DNA of 64,000 nt from Lepisosteus oculatus (GCF_040954835.1 NC_090709.1:43966490-44030489); one strand, 5' to 3'. Positions 21,133 through 32,064 are shown, counted from the first letter of the stretch. A program made the numbers and translations. Notes: generated by a model from the sequence alone, not told the origin.

Positions 21133-22578
21133 ACATTTCAATTAGTCTGATCAGTGTAGGACAAGTTAATGTAGAATTATTACTTTGTCTCTTGTTCGTA
21201 TATAAATGAATGTCTCTGACAACTTAATGTTAGTTTTTAATTTAGTTTTAGTTTTACGATGTAGGTCAAACGTTGACATATGCACGAGTATAGGAAATGT
21301 CTCACTCCTGATTCAGCTCATGCTCCATAGGAGAGAAGTGATTCCTCCTGCTTCTCGTACAACCATATCAGAACAGAAGCCCGTGTCACCCGGCTCTGAT
21401 TCAAGAGCAACTCACATCTTTAGCCCCTTTTTTTATTCGTGATCATAATTTTCTAAAGTTATGATCAATATTGAACTTTTTCTAAATAAAACGACAATAA
21501 TCAAACATACAAAGTATTAGGAGTTGACAGGGTGCCCCTTTGGAATAGTCGTCAGAAAATGTGAGAAAAGGAAAGTTACCTAAGCTCTCACACACAGCAT
21601 TAGAGATTGGAATCTGATTGTAAAAAAAAAAACTACCTGTCTCCCCTTCATTTAACGGTGCTGTTGTTTTTATTTTACATGTTGTTAGCATTTTAATGAA
21701 TTGTTAAAAGATTGATACACAAATCGCTAAATAAGAAAACGTAAAAACCCAACTGTAAGCAGTTGACCATTCATATTCCTGAATTTTAAATCCCTGTGTT
21801 TATCTGTGTCCAAGTGCCTGGTGCAGCTATTTTGAAAGCAGAGTCTATGATTTATTGCGGAAGCGCATTTTTGCCACCCAGGAAAAAAATCTTAATTAAT
21901 AAATACCAAATTATCTCCTAATTACGAGATAGCAACGATGTCATTTGTGTGTATGAACAACCTGTTACATTTGCAATGGCAGTACCTACAGGCTATCGAA
22001 AGGTTTGCTGGCACTGTGGGTTTAGTTTTCCTGACAATGTGCATGCTGAGAAATGCGCACGGACTGACTTTCTTCTCGCATTGAAAATGTTACCGTTTGT
22101 ACCTCATGTAAACAGTTCTAACCATTAGCACACTCATATATATCCTGAATCAAGAACGAATGTGACCTAGAATCCATTGTACCGCTTCAAACTGAAAGTC
22201 AGATATGTAGTCTCAAAACTACATAACTCAGGATTTTTTTCCCTTGATGGCAGCATTGGCTTCTGTTATTTAGATTCAACACTGAAGAGGTTGGTTTTGT
22301 GTTTTTAGCTATTGAACATAACTGGTAAGTTTAAGTCAGTTCTTGTAACTCTTTCCGCTCGAAAGCGCTGTATTAATACCGGCGCACCTGTCTCCACAGG
22401 AAAGTTATTGCTGTTCCAAAACCAATGTACTGCAGCTTGTGGCCACGTGTTCCTGCTGTCAGCATGTGATACCATGTTCTTCCACCGCTAGAAATATTAC
22501 TGCTCTAGTACAGGAGTAAAAGAAGAAACAAATGCAAACACCGTTTAGAAAAAACACACACGTCTCAGGCCTTAACTA
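21133..22578. other. No gene seen
   Basis: AT-rich, with short chance open frames on both strands (the longest about 78 codons, near 21206-21442). I recognise no domain, RNA or repeat family. Confidence 0.5.
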
Positions 22579-22632
22579 TGACAAGGATGGGATTTGAACC
22601 TAGACGAGCAGAGCACAGTGGATTAGCAATCC
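22579..22632 (-). pseudogene. tRNA-Ser(GCT) 3' half relic
   Basis: On the minus strand the sequence runs from the anticodon arm (GGATTGCTAATCC, anticodon GCT) through the variable arm (TGTGCTCTGC) and T-arm (GGTTCAAATCCCATCC) to an acceptor-like TTGTC. The 5' half is replaced by a T-run, so this is a truncated copy. Confidence 0.65.
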
Positions 22633-22689
22633 AAAAAAAGACTCCTGTTTAATTTTCTTTTTGCTTGCTCGATTTGTAGTACGCACCTC

Positions 22690-23000
22690 AATCCTTACAA
22701 CCGGCAAACAAAAGGGCTTCATGTGCCACAGCATTCTGCTGCAGGTACGGTTTGCACCGTGTATTGGGCGAACCCGAATGAAATATTTCAAATATGTGAA
22801 GAATTTCATGAAACCTGAAAAAAGAAGATCACAGCCAATGTCAACAATTCGGAGCCTGTAGGCAGCTTCAACAGAACAAAACGATCTGAAGCCGCAATTC
22901 TTTCATAGAGTGTTGTGACACTCTACGCTGTTGCTATTACTGCTATATCTGCTGCCGTTGCTTAAAACTCTACTCAGCGGGCAAGTTAGTTGTACAAGGA
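22690..23000 (+). repeat. Diverged dispersed repeat, copy 2 (other copy 11385-11760)
   Basis: Collinear with 11385-11760 with many differences; the clearest shared block is AACGATCTGAAGCCGCAATT near 22880-22900. Confidence 0.6.
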
Positions 23001-23867
23001 ATAGACTACTTTGAGCCGTCCAAATTCCATTATGTGAAGTTAAGCTTTTTTTTTATTAATAACAGCATTAGTAATACAATGCGTGCTCAGAAACGTTACT
23101 TATTAGCTTATGAAGCAATAGTGTTTCGACAATTTGCGGTCTTCAAAAAGTAAACGCTGACGTTTTTATACTTCCTTGTGAGCAGATCACCTTTGATTTA
23201 GAAAAGGAAAACTTACTCCCCTGTTGCTTTCATTGCAATATCTGAATCGAGACCCAAGCGCTAAGAAAGCTGAAAAACGCAGAAGTCATAAACCCGATTT
23301 TAATTTAGATACACATTTTCTAATGCAGCCTTCATTACAAGACAGTCTATTTCTCGAAAGCGTGTTATGTAAAAAAGAGAAAAACGAAAATATATGGATG
23401 ACAATATTAAAAACCTGAAGATTTTACTTTTGAGAAATTGTCATTTTATGTATCTAGACGCTTTTCAACCACTGCTTTTAGAACTTTGCTTTGCTTCCTG
23501 AATCATTTTCAGTGTTATAAACTGGGTGTGGAGATAACGATCAGTTTGTAGAGCAGTTGATAGGCTGGAGCTGTTCAGACTACTCTTGTTATTTCTCAAA
23601 CGCTTCCATCATTTTTCTTTCATGCTAGGACGCGAGTGTGTACATGTGTTTGGTTTTCGTTTCACTGATTCTCATTGAAGATTTGGGAATTAACGAAGAA
23701 AGAATCAGTAACCAGGAAGGCAGAAGCTTTGGTTCTCAACGATCTTGAAGACGCCCATGTAGAGCAGCGTGTGATGATTTGTACTACAAAAGACCAAGTG
23801 CTCAGTGACGTCTGCGTTTACCGTTGAAACTTTTCATCTCAGGTGCAAAAGCAGTTGTGTTAAACAT
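23001..23867. other. No gene seen
   Basis: Short frames only (for example about 64 codons at 23224-23418), without recognisable domains. Confidence 0.5.
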
Positions 23868-23939
23868 AGCTGAGTGGCGCAGTAGAAGCGTACTGGGTCC
23901 ATAACCCAAAGATTGATGGATCAAAGCCATCCTCTGCTA
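23868..23939 (+). pseudogene. Initiator tRNA-Met (CAT)-like, probably decaying
   Basis: 72-nt match to vertebrate initiator tRNA-Met: AGCTGAGTGGCGCAG start, anticodon loop with CAT, GATGGATCAAAGCCATC T-arm and CTCTGCTA end. It keeps the initiator A1:U72 pair. It has one mismatch in the acceptor stem, one at the top of the anticodon stem and several loop changes, and no clear T-run close by. A weakly functional gene cannot be excluded. Confidence 0.7.
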
Positions 23940-24829
23940 TACATGTTTAATGCATGACTGATAAGCACACCATCAGTTTAATGATGTGCATTGAAACTCA
24001 TTTCTTCTCTCGTGTGTGCAAACTTCACAGTTACGGTGCTCTTTAATCTTTACAAATACGCAGATGCCCAAATGTTTCTTTGGTTGTTCTGACATCCTTT
24101 ATAGATTCCTCAAATCCTTCAAATGAACATCCATATCAGCACAGTTATGTTTATATCTTTTAAAATTAAAGTACATACAACAAAAATATCAATGTTCATT
24201 TGTACTGTGCTCATTTAATAATGATTGTCAAGTTCTCCAACAACTCTGTGTTATAATTTTAAAATATTTTTGCTAAGGATACAGAACGGGTGTATAAGGC
24301 ATTCTAACTACAGCCAGCTGAAGATAAAATTCCACACGTGAAAATGGTTTCACGCACATTTCCTGCAAAGTTCAAGAGGGCTTTTAGCGGAGATTATGTT
24401 TACATCGAAACAATCCGAAGCGCGTCCCTGATCACCAGCCCTTTGTATAACAGCTGTACAAAGACACATGCATAAGGAAATGTTGTGCATAAGGAAATGC
24501 TGTGTTTAGCAGAAGTGAGTTAACATGATCCGTGACCTAATTTACCAGAACAAATACTCACCCAGCAAGGTCTGCTTTACTACAAGAGAGAAGTAGAGTG
24601 AAAGACGTGATCATTTCACGCCGTTGTGGAACAAAACGCTTTTTTCTTGGAATTCTAAATCAATTAGAAATTCAGAGCGACACATAAAGGCTTTGTCTGC
24701 TTAAAAGTGATGATTTTTAAAAACTGATAAAAATGTAGAAAACACGTTTCTCACGTAGAAATTTAAGATGGGGGTGGGGCTTTACTAGGAGCGGCGCTGA
24801 ACTCACCATGGTGCAATTCATTTACGTGA
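23940..24829. other. No gene seen
   Basis: AT-rich intergenic sequence; nothing recognised. Confidence 0.5.
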
Positions 24830-24902
24830 CGGGCTAGTGGTTTAATGGATAACGCGTCTGATTTCGGTTTATTAGATTGTCGATTCGACTTCTACCGGGG
24901 TT
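24830..24902 (+). pseudogene. tRNA-Arg(TCG)-like relic
   Basis: Resembles tRNA-Arg in TTTAATGGATAACGCGTCTGA and GATTG after the anticodon arm. The anticodon loop contains TCG but is about three bases too long, and the T-arm and acceptor strands pair poorly. Confidence 0.5.
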
Positions 24903-25255
24903 GTGTGATTTAAATCAGGCTCCTCAGAAATAGATGTCCGTTATGTAAATGAACCCCACCTGAAAGCAAACGTTGGGTCTGGGTTCCTTTCTTTCCTGCA
25001 TGAAATAGCAAATCGTTACAAAAAAAAAACACCAACTAATGTCCAATGGCGTTAGTCATTTAAGTAAACATGAATATACTGTAAGGTCTTGGTACATGGG
25101 AGTGGATTTCAACCACAATTAAAAAAGGGCAAATTATAATTACAGGCTTCAGACACTTTTTCAAACAAAAGAGACCAAACACTCCCTAACTTTCAGGTTT
25201 GCTTGAACCTGTAACAAGAAGGAGGTCTGAAACTTCCATTCTCTGATGTCACTGT

Positions 25256-25375
25256 CTCTAAAGCCGGGCGTGATGTTTCACGTATGGGCAGTGTGCCTTT
25301 TCTCTTGTCGTGTTCATGATGATTCGCTGCATAAGCTCCTGATTGGGTGTTCTGTACTGCGCTGTTACTTCGTTC
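25256..25375 (+). repeat. Short repeat shared with the palindrome arms (636-755, about 7030-7150)
   Basis: Shares CGTGATGTT, GCAGTGTGCCTTT, CTCTTGTCGT, AGCTCCT and GTGTTCTGTACT in the same order as the left arm. Parts also occur inverted near 3180-3243 and 9376-9405. The family is unknown. Confidence 0.6.
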
Positions 25376-25462
25376 AGATTACCTATGTGGTGTACAGATA
25401 AAACCCGACTGCGTGGTGTAATTTCCGGGTTCGGCACCAGCAGCACCTGCAAACTCCTCAGC

Positions 25463-25534
25463 TGACCTCGACGTGATTTGAACACGCAACCTTCTGATCT
25501 GGAGTCAGACGCGCTACCATTGCGCCACGAGGTC
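25463..25534 (-). tRNA. tRNA-Trp (anticodon CCA)
   Basis: 72-nt minus-strand cloverleaf GACCTCGTGGCGCAATGG to CGAGGTCA, anticodon loop CTCCAGA, fully paired acceptor stem, T-arm GCGTGTTCAAATCACGT. Nearly identical to vertebrate nuclear tRNA-Trp. The 5' flank is only 9 bp from the outer end of the foldback element at 25544. No TTTT is seen close to the 3' end. Confidence 0.95.
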
Positions 25535-25543
25535 ACTTGCGAC

Positions 25544-27455
25544 ACCGGGGTAAAGTTAGCTCGAAGTTCGAAAACGATTTTGGCACGCCTGTAGCGCTTT
25601 CACGAAACCTCTTAGAGTTGCAAGAATGCTTGTTTTGTGTATAAAATACATTGTGGATGCTTTCTCAGCCTTTACTTTTTCGTTTTTATGACATTTTTTT
25701 GACCAAGCACGAATATTCTTTTGTCCATATCTTCGCAATGGAAGCACAGAACGCCGTCAAACCAAATGCATTTTAAAGACCACGACTTGTGGATATTTCC
25801 ACACTCTTTACATCAAACTATCAGTGAGCTAATTATCTTTTTTTAAACCTCCGGTTTTTCATCGATGCGTAATTACGCACGAACTGGAACCCGGGGGACC
25901 GCTGTGTGCACACGTTCACAACGCGAGAAATACTGTTCAATACGGCTTCGTGCGAAAAACCCGTATATGACCATAGGAAGCAGAACAGCGCAGTCTCCCA
26001 TTACCCAGACTGTAAGCACGGGAATAAAGCTTTGTTTGATTTCTGAAAACCTTCCTTTACGCCCTGTTTTCATTCAGGTAAGGGTCAACTATATTGAAAA
26101 TACTACTGACAGCAGGAAGATTAAAATATTCTTTACTCAGCAGCTTATTAAAAACAGCTCCCATGATGTTCAAACCGATTTTTTACACAGAACACTGACA
26201 CAGCTTTGCATTCTGAATCTCTTTTTCTCATGCTTTTATTTAATATGGCACAATGCACTGGGATAGGGGTATTCTGTTCACAAACCAATAGCATTTAAAC
26301 CACAGCACCCACAATGCTGCAAGTGTTTTGCACACTAAGCAGGTCCTCTGACTTTTTCCAGCTTTGTTTTGAGTTGTGGAACCTTTCTTTATATTTTTTA
26401 GGATTTTCTGAAGATAACACTACAGGTAATACACTGGGACAGGTGGGTCATCTTCATGGCTCAATAGCATTTCAAATACAGCACCCACACTGCTGTACCC
26501 AAGTGTTTTACACACCAGACAGGCCCCCGAACCTCGTACAACCTTGCTGTGGCTGTGGCCCCTTTCTTTAATTTTTTTATGATTTTTTGAAGATAACACT
26601 TAAGGTAATACACTGGGATAGGTGGGTCGTCTTCATGGCTCAATAGCATTTCAAATACAGCACCCACACTGCTGAAACCAAGTGTTTTACACACCAGACA
26701 GGCCCCCTAACGTTATATAACCTTGCTGTGGCTGTGGCCCCTTTCTTTAATTTTTTATGATTTTTTGAAGATAACACTACAGGTAATACACTGGGATAGG
26801 TGGGTCGTCTTCATGGCTCAATGGCATTTCAAATACAGCACCCACACTGCTGAAACCAAGTGTTTTACACACCAGACAGCCCCCAGAACCTTATACAACC
26901 TTTCTGTGGTTGTGGCCCCTTTCTTTATTTTTTTAATAAGAATTTTAGTTTTTCAATATGGCACCATTAGACAGGCGGTACATGGGGATTGGGGGGTGCT
27001 ATTCATGAGTCAATAGCTCTTCAAGCACAACAGCCACAGTGCTGCAACCAGGTGTTTTACACCAGACATTTCCCCTAACCTTATACAACCTCGCTTTGAG
27101 TTGTGGAACATTTATTTATTTTTTAATTGTTTTTTTGACTGTAATCACTGGTTTAAAAAAAGATAATTAGCTCACCGATAGTTTGATGTAAAGGCTGTGG
27201 AAATATCCACAAGTCGTGGTCTTTAAAATGTTTTTGGTTTGAAGGCGTTCTGTGCTTCCATTGCGGAGATATGGACAAAAGCATATTCGTGCTTGGTCAA
27301 AAAAATGTCATAAAAACGAAAAAGTAAAGGCTGAGAAATCATCCACAATGTATTTTATACACAAAGCAAGTGTTTTTGTAACTCTAAGAGATTTCGTGAA
27401 AGCGCTACAGGCGTGCCAAAATCGTTTTCGAACTTCAAGCTAACTTTACCCCGGT
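25544..27455. mobile_element. Foldback-type element with 306-bp inverted arms
   Basis: Arms 25544-25849 and 27150-27455 are inverted copies of equal length beginning ACCGGGGTAAAGTTAG. Between them are about 400 bp without recognised content (including a 133-codon plus-strand frame at 25865-26266) and a block of ~178-bp tandem repeats. No transposase frame and no clear target-site duplication. The right arm ends on the base before the tRNA array begins. Confidence 0.8.
26245..27130 (+). repeat. Tandem repeat, about five copies of a ~178-bp unit
   Basis: Unit landmarks: GGTAATACACTGGGA, GGTGGGTC, CATTTCAAATACAGCACCC, AAGTGTTTTACACACCAGAC, CCCCTTTCTTTA and TTTTTTGAAGATAACACT. Start landmarks at 26425, 26604 and 26782 are about 178 bp apart. 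The outer two copies are diverged, the central three are close. Confidence 0.8.
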
Positions 27456-27599
27456 CCCTCCCACAGCGATGATCAGCTCGTCTCACACGCGAGAAGTTTC
27501 GGTTGGAAACAAGCGCCCCCTCTTCTCGCACGTTTTGCACGTTCGAGTAGTTTTAATGCGGCTCTTTCGTACACGGTGCTGATCTTTTGGAAAGCAGGA

Positions 27600-27662
27600 G
27601 GCAAAACCGAGTCGAACCGCCTGGGTGAAAACCAGGAACCCTAACCGCTAGACTATATGGCA
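27600..27662 (-). pseudogene. tRNA-Glu(TTC) relic, unit 1
   Basis: The minus strand reads like tRNA-Glu from the D-arm (TAGTCTAGCGGTTAGG) through the anticodon arm (CCTGGTTTTCACCCAGG, anticodon TTC), but about ten bases of the variable region and T-stem are missing and the acceptor strands no longer pair. It recurs in every unit at offset 144-206. Confidence 0.75.
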
Positions 27663-27863
27663 GCGAACAACCATGCTGTTCACGGCATCAAGCAAGCAAA
27701 CTACATAAATATGAGAAAACACGCAAGAGAGTTGTCACTCAGAGTGTCGAAGGGTCGATGTATACTGGGGCTCAGTTGAAATGCAACGTCAGGACTTTTC
27801 CGAATTATGTCACACGAAGAGAGCACAGCCCTTTCCGCCCTGCCGCGTGTGTCTCGGTAACTC

Positions 27864-27935
27864 GCTGTGATCGTATAGTGGTCAGTACTTTGCGTTGTGG
27901 CCGCAACAACCCCGGTTCGAATCCGGGTCACGGCA
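27864..27935 (+). tRNA. tRNA-His (GTG), unit 1
   Basis: 72-nt cloverleaf GCTGTGATCGTATAGTGG to TCACGGCA, anticodon GTG in loop TTGTGGC, T-arm CCCGGTTCGAATCCGGG. The acceptor stem pairs throughout with one wobble. TTTT follows about 17 nt downstream, a good Pol III stop. The D-arm matches vertebrate tRNA-His except for one base. Confidence 0.95.
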
Positions 27936-28509
27936 GAATAGGGGCGTCTGCTTTTACTACTCGCGCGAATGAAGGCAAAAAAAAGCCAATCGACGTGAAC
28001 GAACGGCGCTTTACAGAGGAGTACTGCCTGACTGGATCGTTGATGAACGACAGAGGCCACTCCGACCTCTTCTCGGTTTTCTTCAATGACTTACTAAGGA
28101 TCTTCTTCACATTCGCCCATGCAGGGGAAGCCAGTTACACCAAAGCAAACGCAGGAAAGTGCATTTCAAGCAGAGACCAGGAGGGACTTGTTTACACCGA
28201 GAGTGGGCGGAGAATGGAACAATGCGCCCAGCCCTGTTGCTGGAGCCGATTCTTGATGAGCTCTTGGGCTCACTAAGAGGCCCCCGCTGGATGCTAATCT
28301 TTCTGTTGTTCTTGCAGGTCCTGCGCTGCTTTTGAGCCGACAGAGCTCGACCTGGTCTGTCGGCACAGCCCAATTGCAAATGATCGGCTCCGCGTACAGA
28401 AGGAACGTGCGTTTGGTACAAGAGTGCACGAAGGCACCGGAAATACATTGGGAACAAATGACCGGTCGCTCAAGACCTCTGTGAAGTACAGGAGCGTGCA
28501 AAACGAGGC

Positions 28510-28582
28510 TGTTTCCGCCCGGTCTCGAACCGGGGACCTTTCGCGTGTTAGGCGAACGTGATAGCCGCTACACTACGGAAAC
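28510..28582 (-). tRNA. tRNA-Val (AAC), unit 1
   Basis: 73-nt cloverleaf GTTTCCGTAGTGTAGCGG to GGCGGAAACA, anticodon loop CTAACAC. All stems pair. TTTT lies about 9 nt past the 3' end. Compared with the Val(CAC) gene of the same unit it differs in the D-arm, anticodon and one T-loop base. Confidence 0.95.
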
Positions 28583-28691
28583 CTGTAGGGACTGCTGCTG
28601 GTGTCTCGCTTGCGTTTCGGGCTGAGAAAGGGACGCGTCACTTTAGGCAGGTGGCGCTGGAGAGAGGAACAAAGGGCGCGATGAAACAAAA

Positions 28692-28752
28692 TGCCAAAAC
28701 CCGGGACCTTTAGATCTTCAGTCTAACGCTCTCCCAACTGAGCTATTTCGGC
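28692..28752 (-). pseudogene. tRNA-Phe (GAA) with 12-bp deletion, unit 1
   Basis: Same as tRNA-Phe of the other units up to the start of the T-arm, then 12 bp covering the T-loop and one side of the T-stem are missing, which removes the B-box. It should be neither transcribed properly nor folded. Confidence 0.9.
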
Positions 28753-29776
28753 AGTGCGCAAAGCCCACAGCCACCTGCTCCAGCCTTCCTGTGTTGTGGC
28801 ATGAGCGCACCAAGAGTAGCGGGAGAGTGTTGCAGGAACGTCACTCAGAAGGAAAGCCACCCAGCTGCGCCCTCTGAGCTCTGTCCAGCGCATCTTCCTC
28901 GCATGGACTCCTGCCTGCGACGGGCAGGAAACAATTAGCAAGAACAGAACGACACGCCATGGGTGTCTCATGACCGCACCTTAGGTTGTGACACGTGCAG
29001 GTGTGAGGGGTTGCCGGGCTACTTTGGAGCAGAGCTTGGGCGGAGGGGGGGCGGGAAAGCAGACAAAGAGGTGACACCTCAAGGTCTGCACGATCACAGC
29101 TCTCCGCCGCCCCAGGCTTCCGCTCGATAAGCTACTGGACACACCCGCCCCTCCTCACACAGACCGTGGAAAAGCCCCCGAGTGGGAGGGCTCGCTCTTC
29201 CTCCCAGGAGCTCTTGGACACGACGCCCAGACAGGGCGCGGGGAGCCGCCGCCTGCAAACACGGCTCCAGGCAGGACTCCACTCCGCAGGAGCCGCAGAG
29301 CAGAGGAGATGAGGGCAGCTTAGCTCCTGTGCAGAGACCTGAGCTGTTGTTGCTGTGGATGCTGTCTTTTCTGCACTCGGGGTAGGAGTGAATGTTGAGT
29401 TGCACTTAGAAATGAAGCAGAGCACTTCAACGGCACGGGTGTGTGTGTGTGTGCGCCCTGGTGATTCTGGGAGACAGATCGAACCTGGGCTAAAAGAGAG
29501 GGGGCTTAGCCCTCTTCCATTTGCTAGTTCAAAGTTGTACAACCCCTTTGTATCTGCTAGGCGGCGCAGTCGTCGTGCACAAAGAACACTTTGAAAAGCG
29601 TCAAAGGCAAGTCATTCCGAGTTGGTCGTTTGTGTTTTCCGTTCAGACGCGAAATGCTGACATGATCTCTCGGCTCCTCGGTTGTCATTTCTGCTCCGTA
29701 AAGGGATCACAGCACGCGTCGGCTTCCAGCATGCTGGGTCGGGACACGATGCCGGGGGTTGGAGAGAGCGATGTCT

Positions 29777-29848
29777 TCCTCGTTAGTATAGTGGCAAGTA
29801 TCCCCGCCTGTCACGCGGGAGACCGGGGTTCGATTCCCCGACGGGGAG
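29777..29848 (+). tRNA. tRNA-Asp (GTC), unit 1
   Basis: 72-nt cloverleaf TCCTCGTTAGTATAGTGG to ACGGGGAG, anticodon GTC in loop CTGTCAC, T-arm CCGGGGTTCGATTCCCCG. Matches vertebrate tRNA-Asp. TTTT starts within 6 nt of the 3' end. Confidence 0.95.
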
Positions 29849-30260
29849 TAGCTTTTCTTTCACCTCCTTAGAGAAATGACTGCCTTTCACTTCTCTGTTT
29901 TCTTTCACAGCGTCGTGCACCTTTTCATTGCTCTCGCTTTCAGAGCCTCCGCACGGCAGTCGACTCGACATCAGGAAGCACATTGAAGTGAAAGCAGGAA
30001 GCGCTGCGACATGCACTGTGCAGATCCCGCCACACTAAGAGGTGAGTGGGTCTGTTCGATGCACAAAGAACGCTTTGAGAAGCGTCAAAGGCAAGTCATT
30101 CCGAGTTGGTCGTTTGTGTTTTCCGTTCAGATGCGAAATGCTGAAATGATCTCTCGGCTCCTCGGTTGTCATTTCTGCTCCGTAAAGGAATCACAGCACG
30201 CGTCGGCTTCCAGCACGGTGGGTCGGGACACGATGCCGGGGGTCGGAGAGAGCGATGTCT

Positions 30261-30320
30261 TCCTCGTTAGTATAGGACCTGTCACCTGTCCCCACCTGTC
30301 ACGCGGGAGACTGGGGTGCA
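30261..30320 (+). pseudogene. tRNA-Asp relic, unit 1
   Basis: Second copy of the tRNA-Asp region within the unit duplication. The D-arm is rearranged after TTAGTATAG, and the gene is cut just after GCGGGAGACTGGGGT, with no B-box or acceptor strand. Present in all eleven units. Confidence 0.8.
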
Positions 30321-30469
30321 TCAGGACGCGCCTTGAAGTGAAAGCAGGATGCGCTGTGACATGCACTGTGCAGATCCCGCCACACTAAGAGGTGGGTCCA
30401 GTGGGTCTGTTCGATCACAGCGCTAGGCGAATCCCCAATCCCCTTTTGTGCCTGGCGACAAAAGACGTC

Positions 30470-30542
30470 TGTTTCCACCCGGTTTCGAACCGGGGACCTT
30501 TCGCGTGTGAGGCGAACGTGATAACCACTACACTACGGAAAC
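30470..30542 (-). tRNA. tRNA-Val (CAC), unit 1
   Basis: 73-nt cloverleaf GTTTCCGTAGTGTAGTGG to GGTGGAAACA, anticodon loop CTCACAC. Only in this unit the last acceptor pair is G:U rather than G:C. A T-run follows about 7 nt downstream. Confidence 0.93.
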
Positions 30543-31236
30543 GGTGGTAAGACGTGCCCAGCGGCCCAGCGCTGAGCTTCGCCAATGCGATTTAGCTGCT
30601 TCCAGTGCCTTTATTGGAGTGCGCTGATGGACCGTGCTCTCTCTCCAGAGACCAGCACGCCTGTCATGGACGGAGCAGGAAAGGCGGCGCCACATTCTAC
30701 AGCCCTCTCCACGCAATCGACGAAATCGGGCTACTGAAGTGGAGAAAATCGCCTCTCCAGAAAGTGCAAATATCATCTTGGAGACTATAAATCCTATTGC
30801 CGAAGGTCAGCCCTGTCTACCAGAGTAACCCTCCCACAGCGATGATCAGCTCGTCTCACACGCGAGAAGTTTCGGTTGGAAACAAGCGCCCCCTCTTCTC
30901 GCACGTTTTGCACGTTCGAGTAGTTTTAATGCGGCTCTTTCGTACACGGTGCTGATCTTTTGGAAAGCAGGAGGCAAAACCGAGTCGAACCGCCTGGGTG
31001 AAAACCAGGAACCCTAACCGCTAGACTATATGGCAGCGAACAACCATGCTGTTCACGGCATCAAGCAAGCAAACTACATAAATATGAGAAAACACGCAAG
31101 AGAGTTGTCACTCAGAGTGTCGAAGGGTCGATGTATACTGGGGCTCAGTTGAAATGCAACGTCAGGACTTTTCCGAATTATGTCACACGAAGAGAGCACA
31201 GCCCTTTCCGCCCTGCCGCGTGTGTCTCGGTAACTC

Positions 31237-31308
31237 GCTGTGATCGTATAGTGGTCAGTACTTTGCGTTGTGGCCGCAACAACCCCGGTTCGAATCCGGG
31301 TCACGGCA
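31237..31308 (+). tRNA. tRNA-His (GTG), unit 2
   Basis: Identical to the unit 1 gene; TTTT downstream. Confidence 0.95.
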
Positions 31309-31882
31309 GAATAGGGGCGTCTGCTTTTACTACTCGCGCGAATGAAGGCAAAAAAAAGCCAATCGACGTGAACGAACGGCGCTTTACAGAGGAGTACTGC
31401 CTGACTGGATCGTTGATGAACGACAGAGGCCACTCCGACCTCTTCTCGGTTTTCTTCAATGACTTACTAAGGATCTTCTTCACATTCGCCCATGCAGGGG
31501 AAGCCAGTTACACCAAAGCAAACGCAGGAAAGTGCATTTCAAGCAGAGACCAGGAGGGACTTGTTTACACCGAGAGTGGGCGGAGAATGGAACAATGCGC
31601 CCAGCCCTGTTGCTGGAGCCGATTCTTGATGAGCTCTTGGGCTCACTAAGAGGCCCCCGCTGGATGCTAATCTTTCTGTTGTTCTTGCAGGTCCTGCGCT
31701 GCTTTTGAGCCGACAGAGCTCGACCTGGTCTGTCGGCACAGCCCAATTGCAAATGATCGGCTCCGCGTACAGAAGGAACGTGCGTTTGGTACAAGAGTGC
31801 ACGAAGGCACCGGAAATACATTGGGAACAAATGACCGGTCGCTCAAGACCTCTGTGAAGTACAGGAGCGTGCAAAACGAGGC

Positions 31883-31955
31883 TGTTTCCGCCCGGTCTCG
31901 AACCGGGGACCTTTCGCGTGTTAGGCGAACGTGATAGCCGCTACACTACGGAAAC
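31883..31955 (-). tRNA. tRNA-Val (AAC), unit 2
   Basis: Identical to the unit 1 gene. Confidence 0.95.
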
Positions 31956-32064
31956 CTGTAGGGACTGCTGCTGGTGTCTCGCTTGCGTTTCGGGCTGAGA
32001 AAGGGACGCGTCACTTTAGGCAGGTGGCGCTGGAGAGAGGATCAAAGGGCGCGATGAAACAAAA

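Larger units (their letters stand above)
27456..30828. repeat. Array unit 1 (3,373 bp)
   Basis: Edge unit next to the foldback element. It lacks 12 bp inside tRNA-Phe. Private bases include a change in the acceptor stem of tRNA-Val(CAC) and a C-to-T at 30131. Confidence 0.95.

Noticed and set aside
25865-26266. 133-codon plus-strand frame inside the foldback element
   Set aside because: No transposase motif or other domain; likely chance within non-coding element sequence.
27758-28276. 172-codon open frame repeated in most array units
   Set aside because: It runs straight through tRNA-His and overlaps other open frames on both strands. Its conservation is explained by array homogenisation, and unit 10 carries a 48-bp internal change and an early stop without effect on neighbours.
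29132-29542. 136-codon minus-strand frame repeated in all units
   Set aside because: No domain, low-complexity composition, includes a GT microsatellite translated as alternating His/Thr; no promoter or splice evidence.
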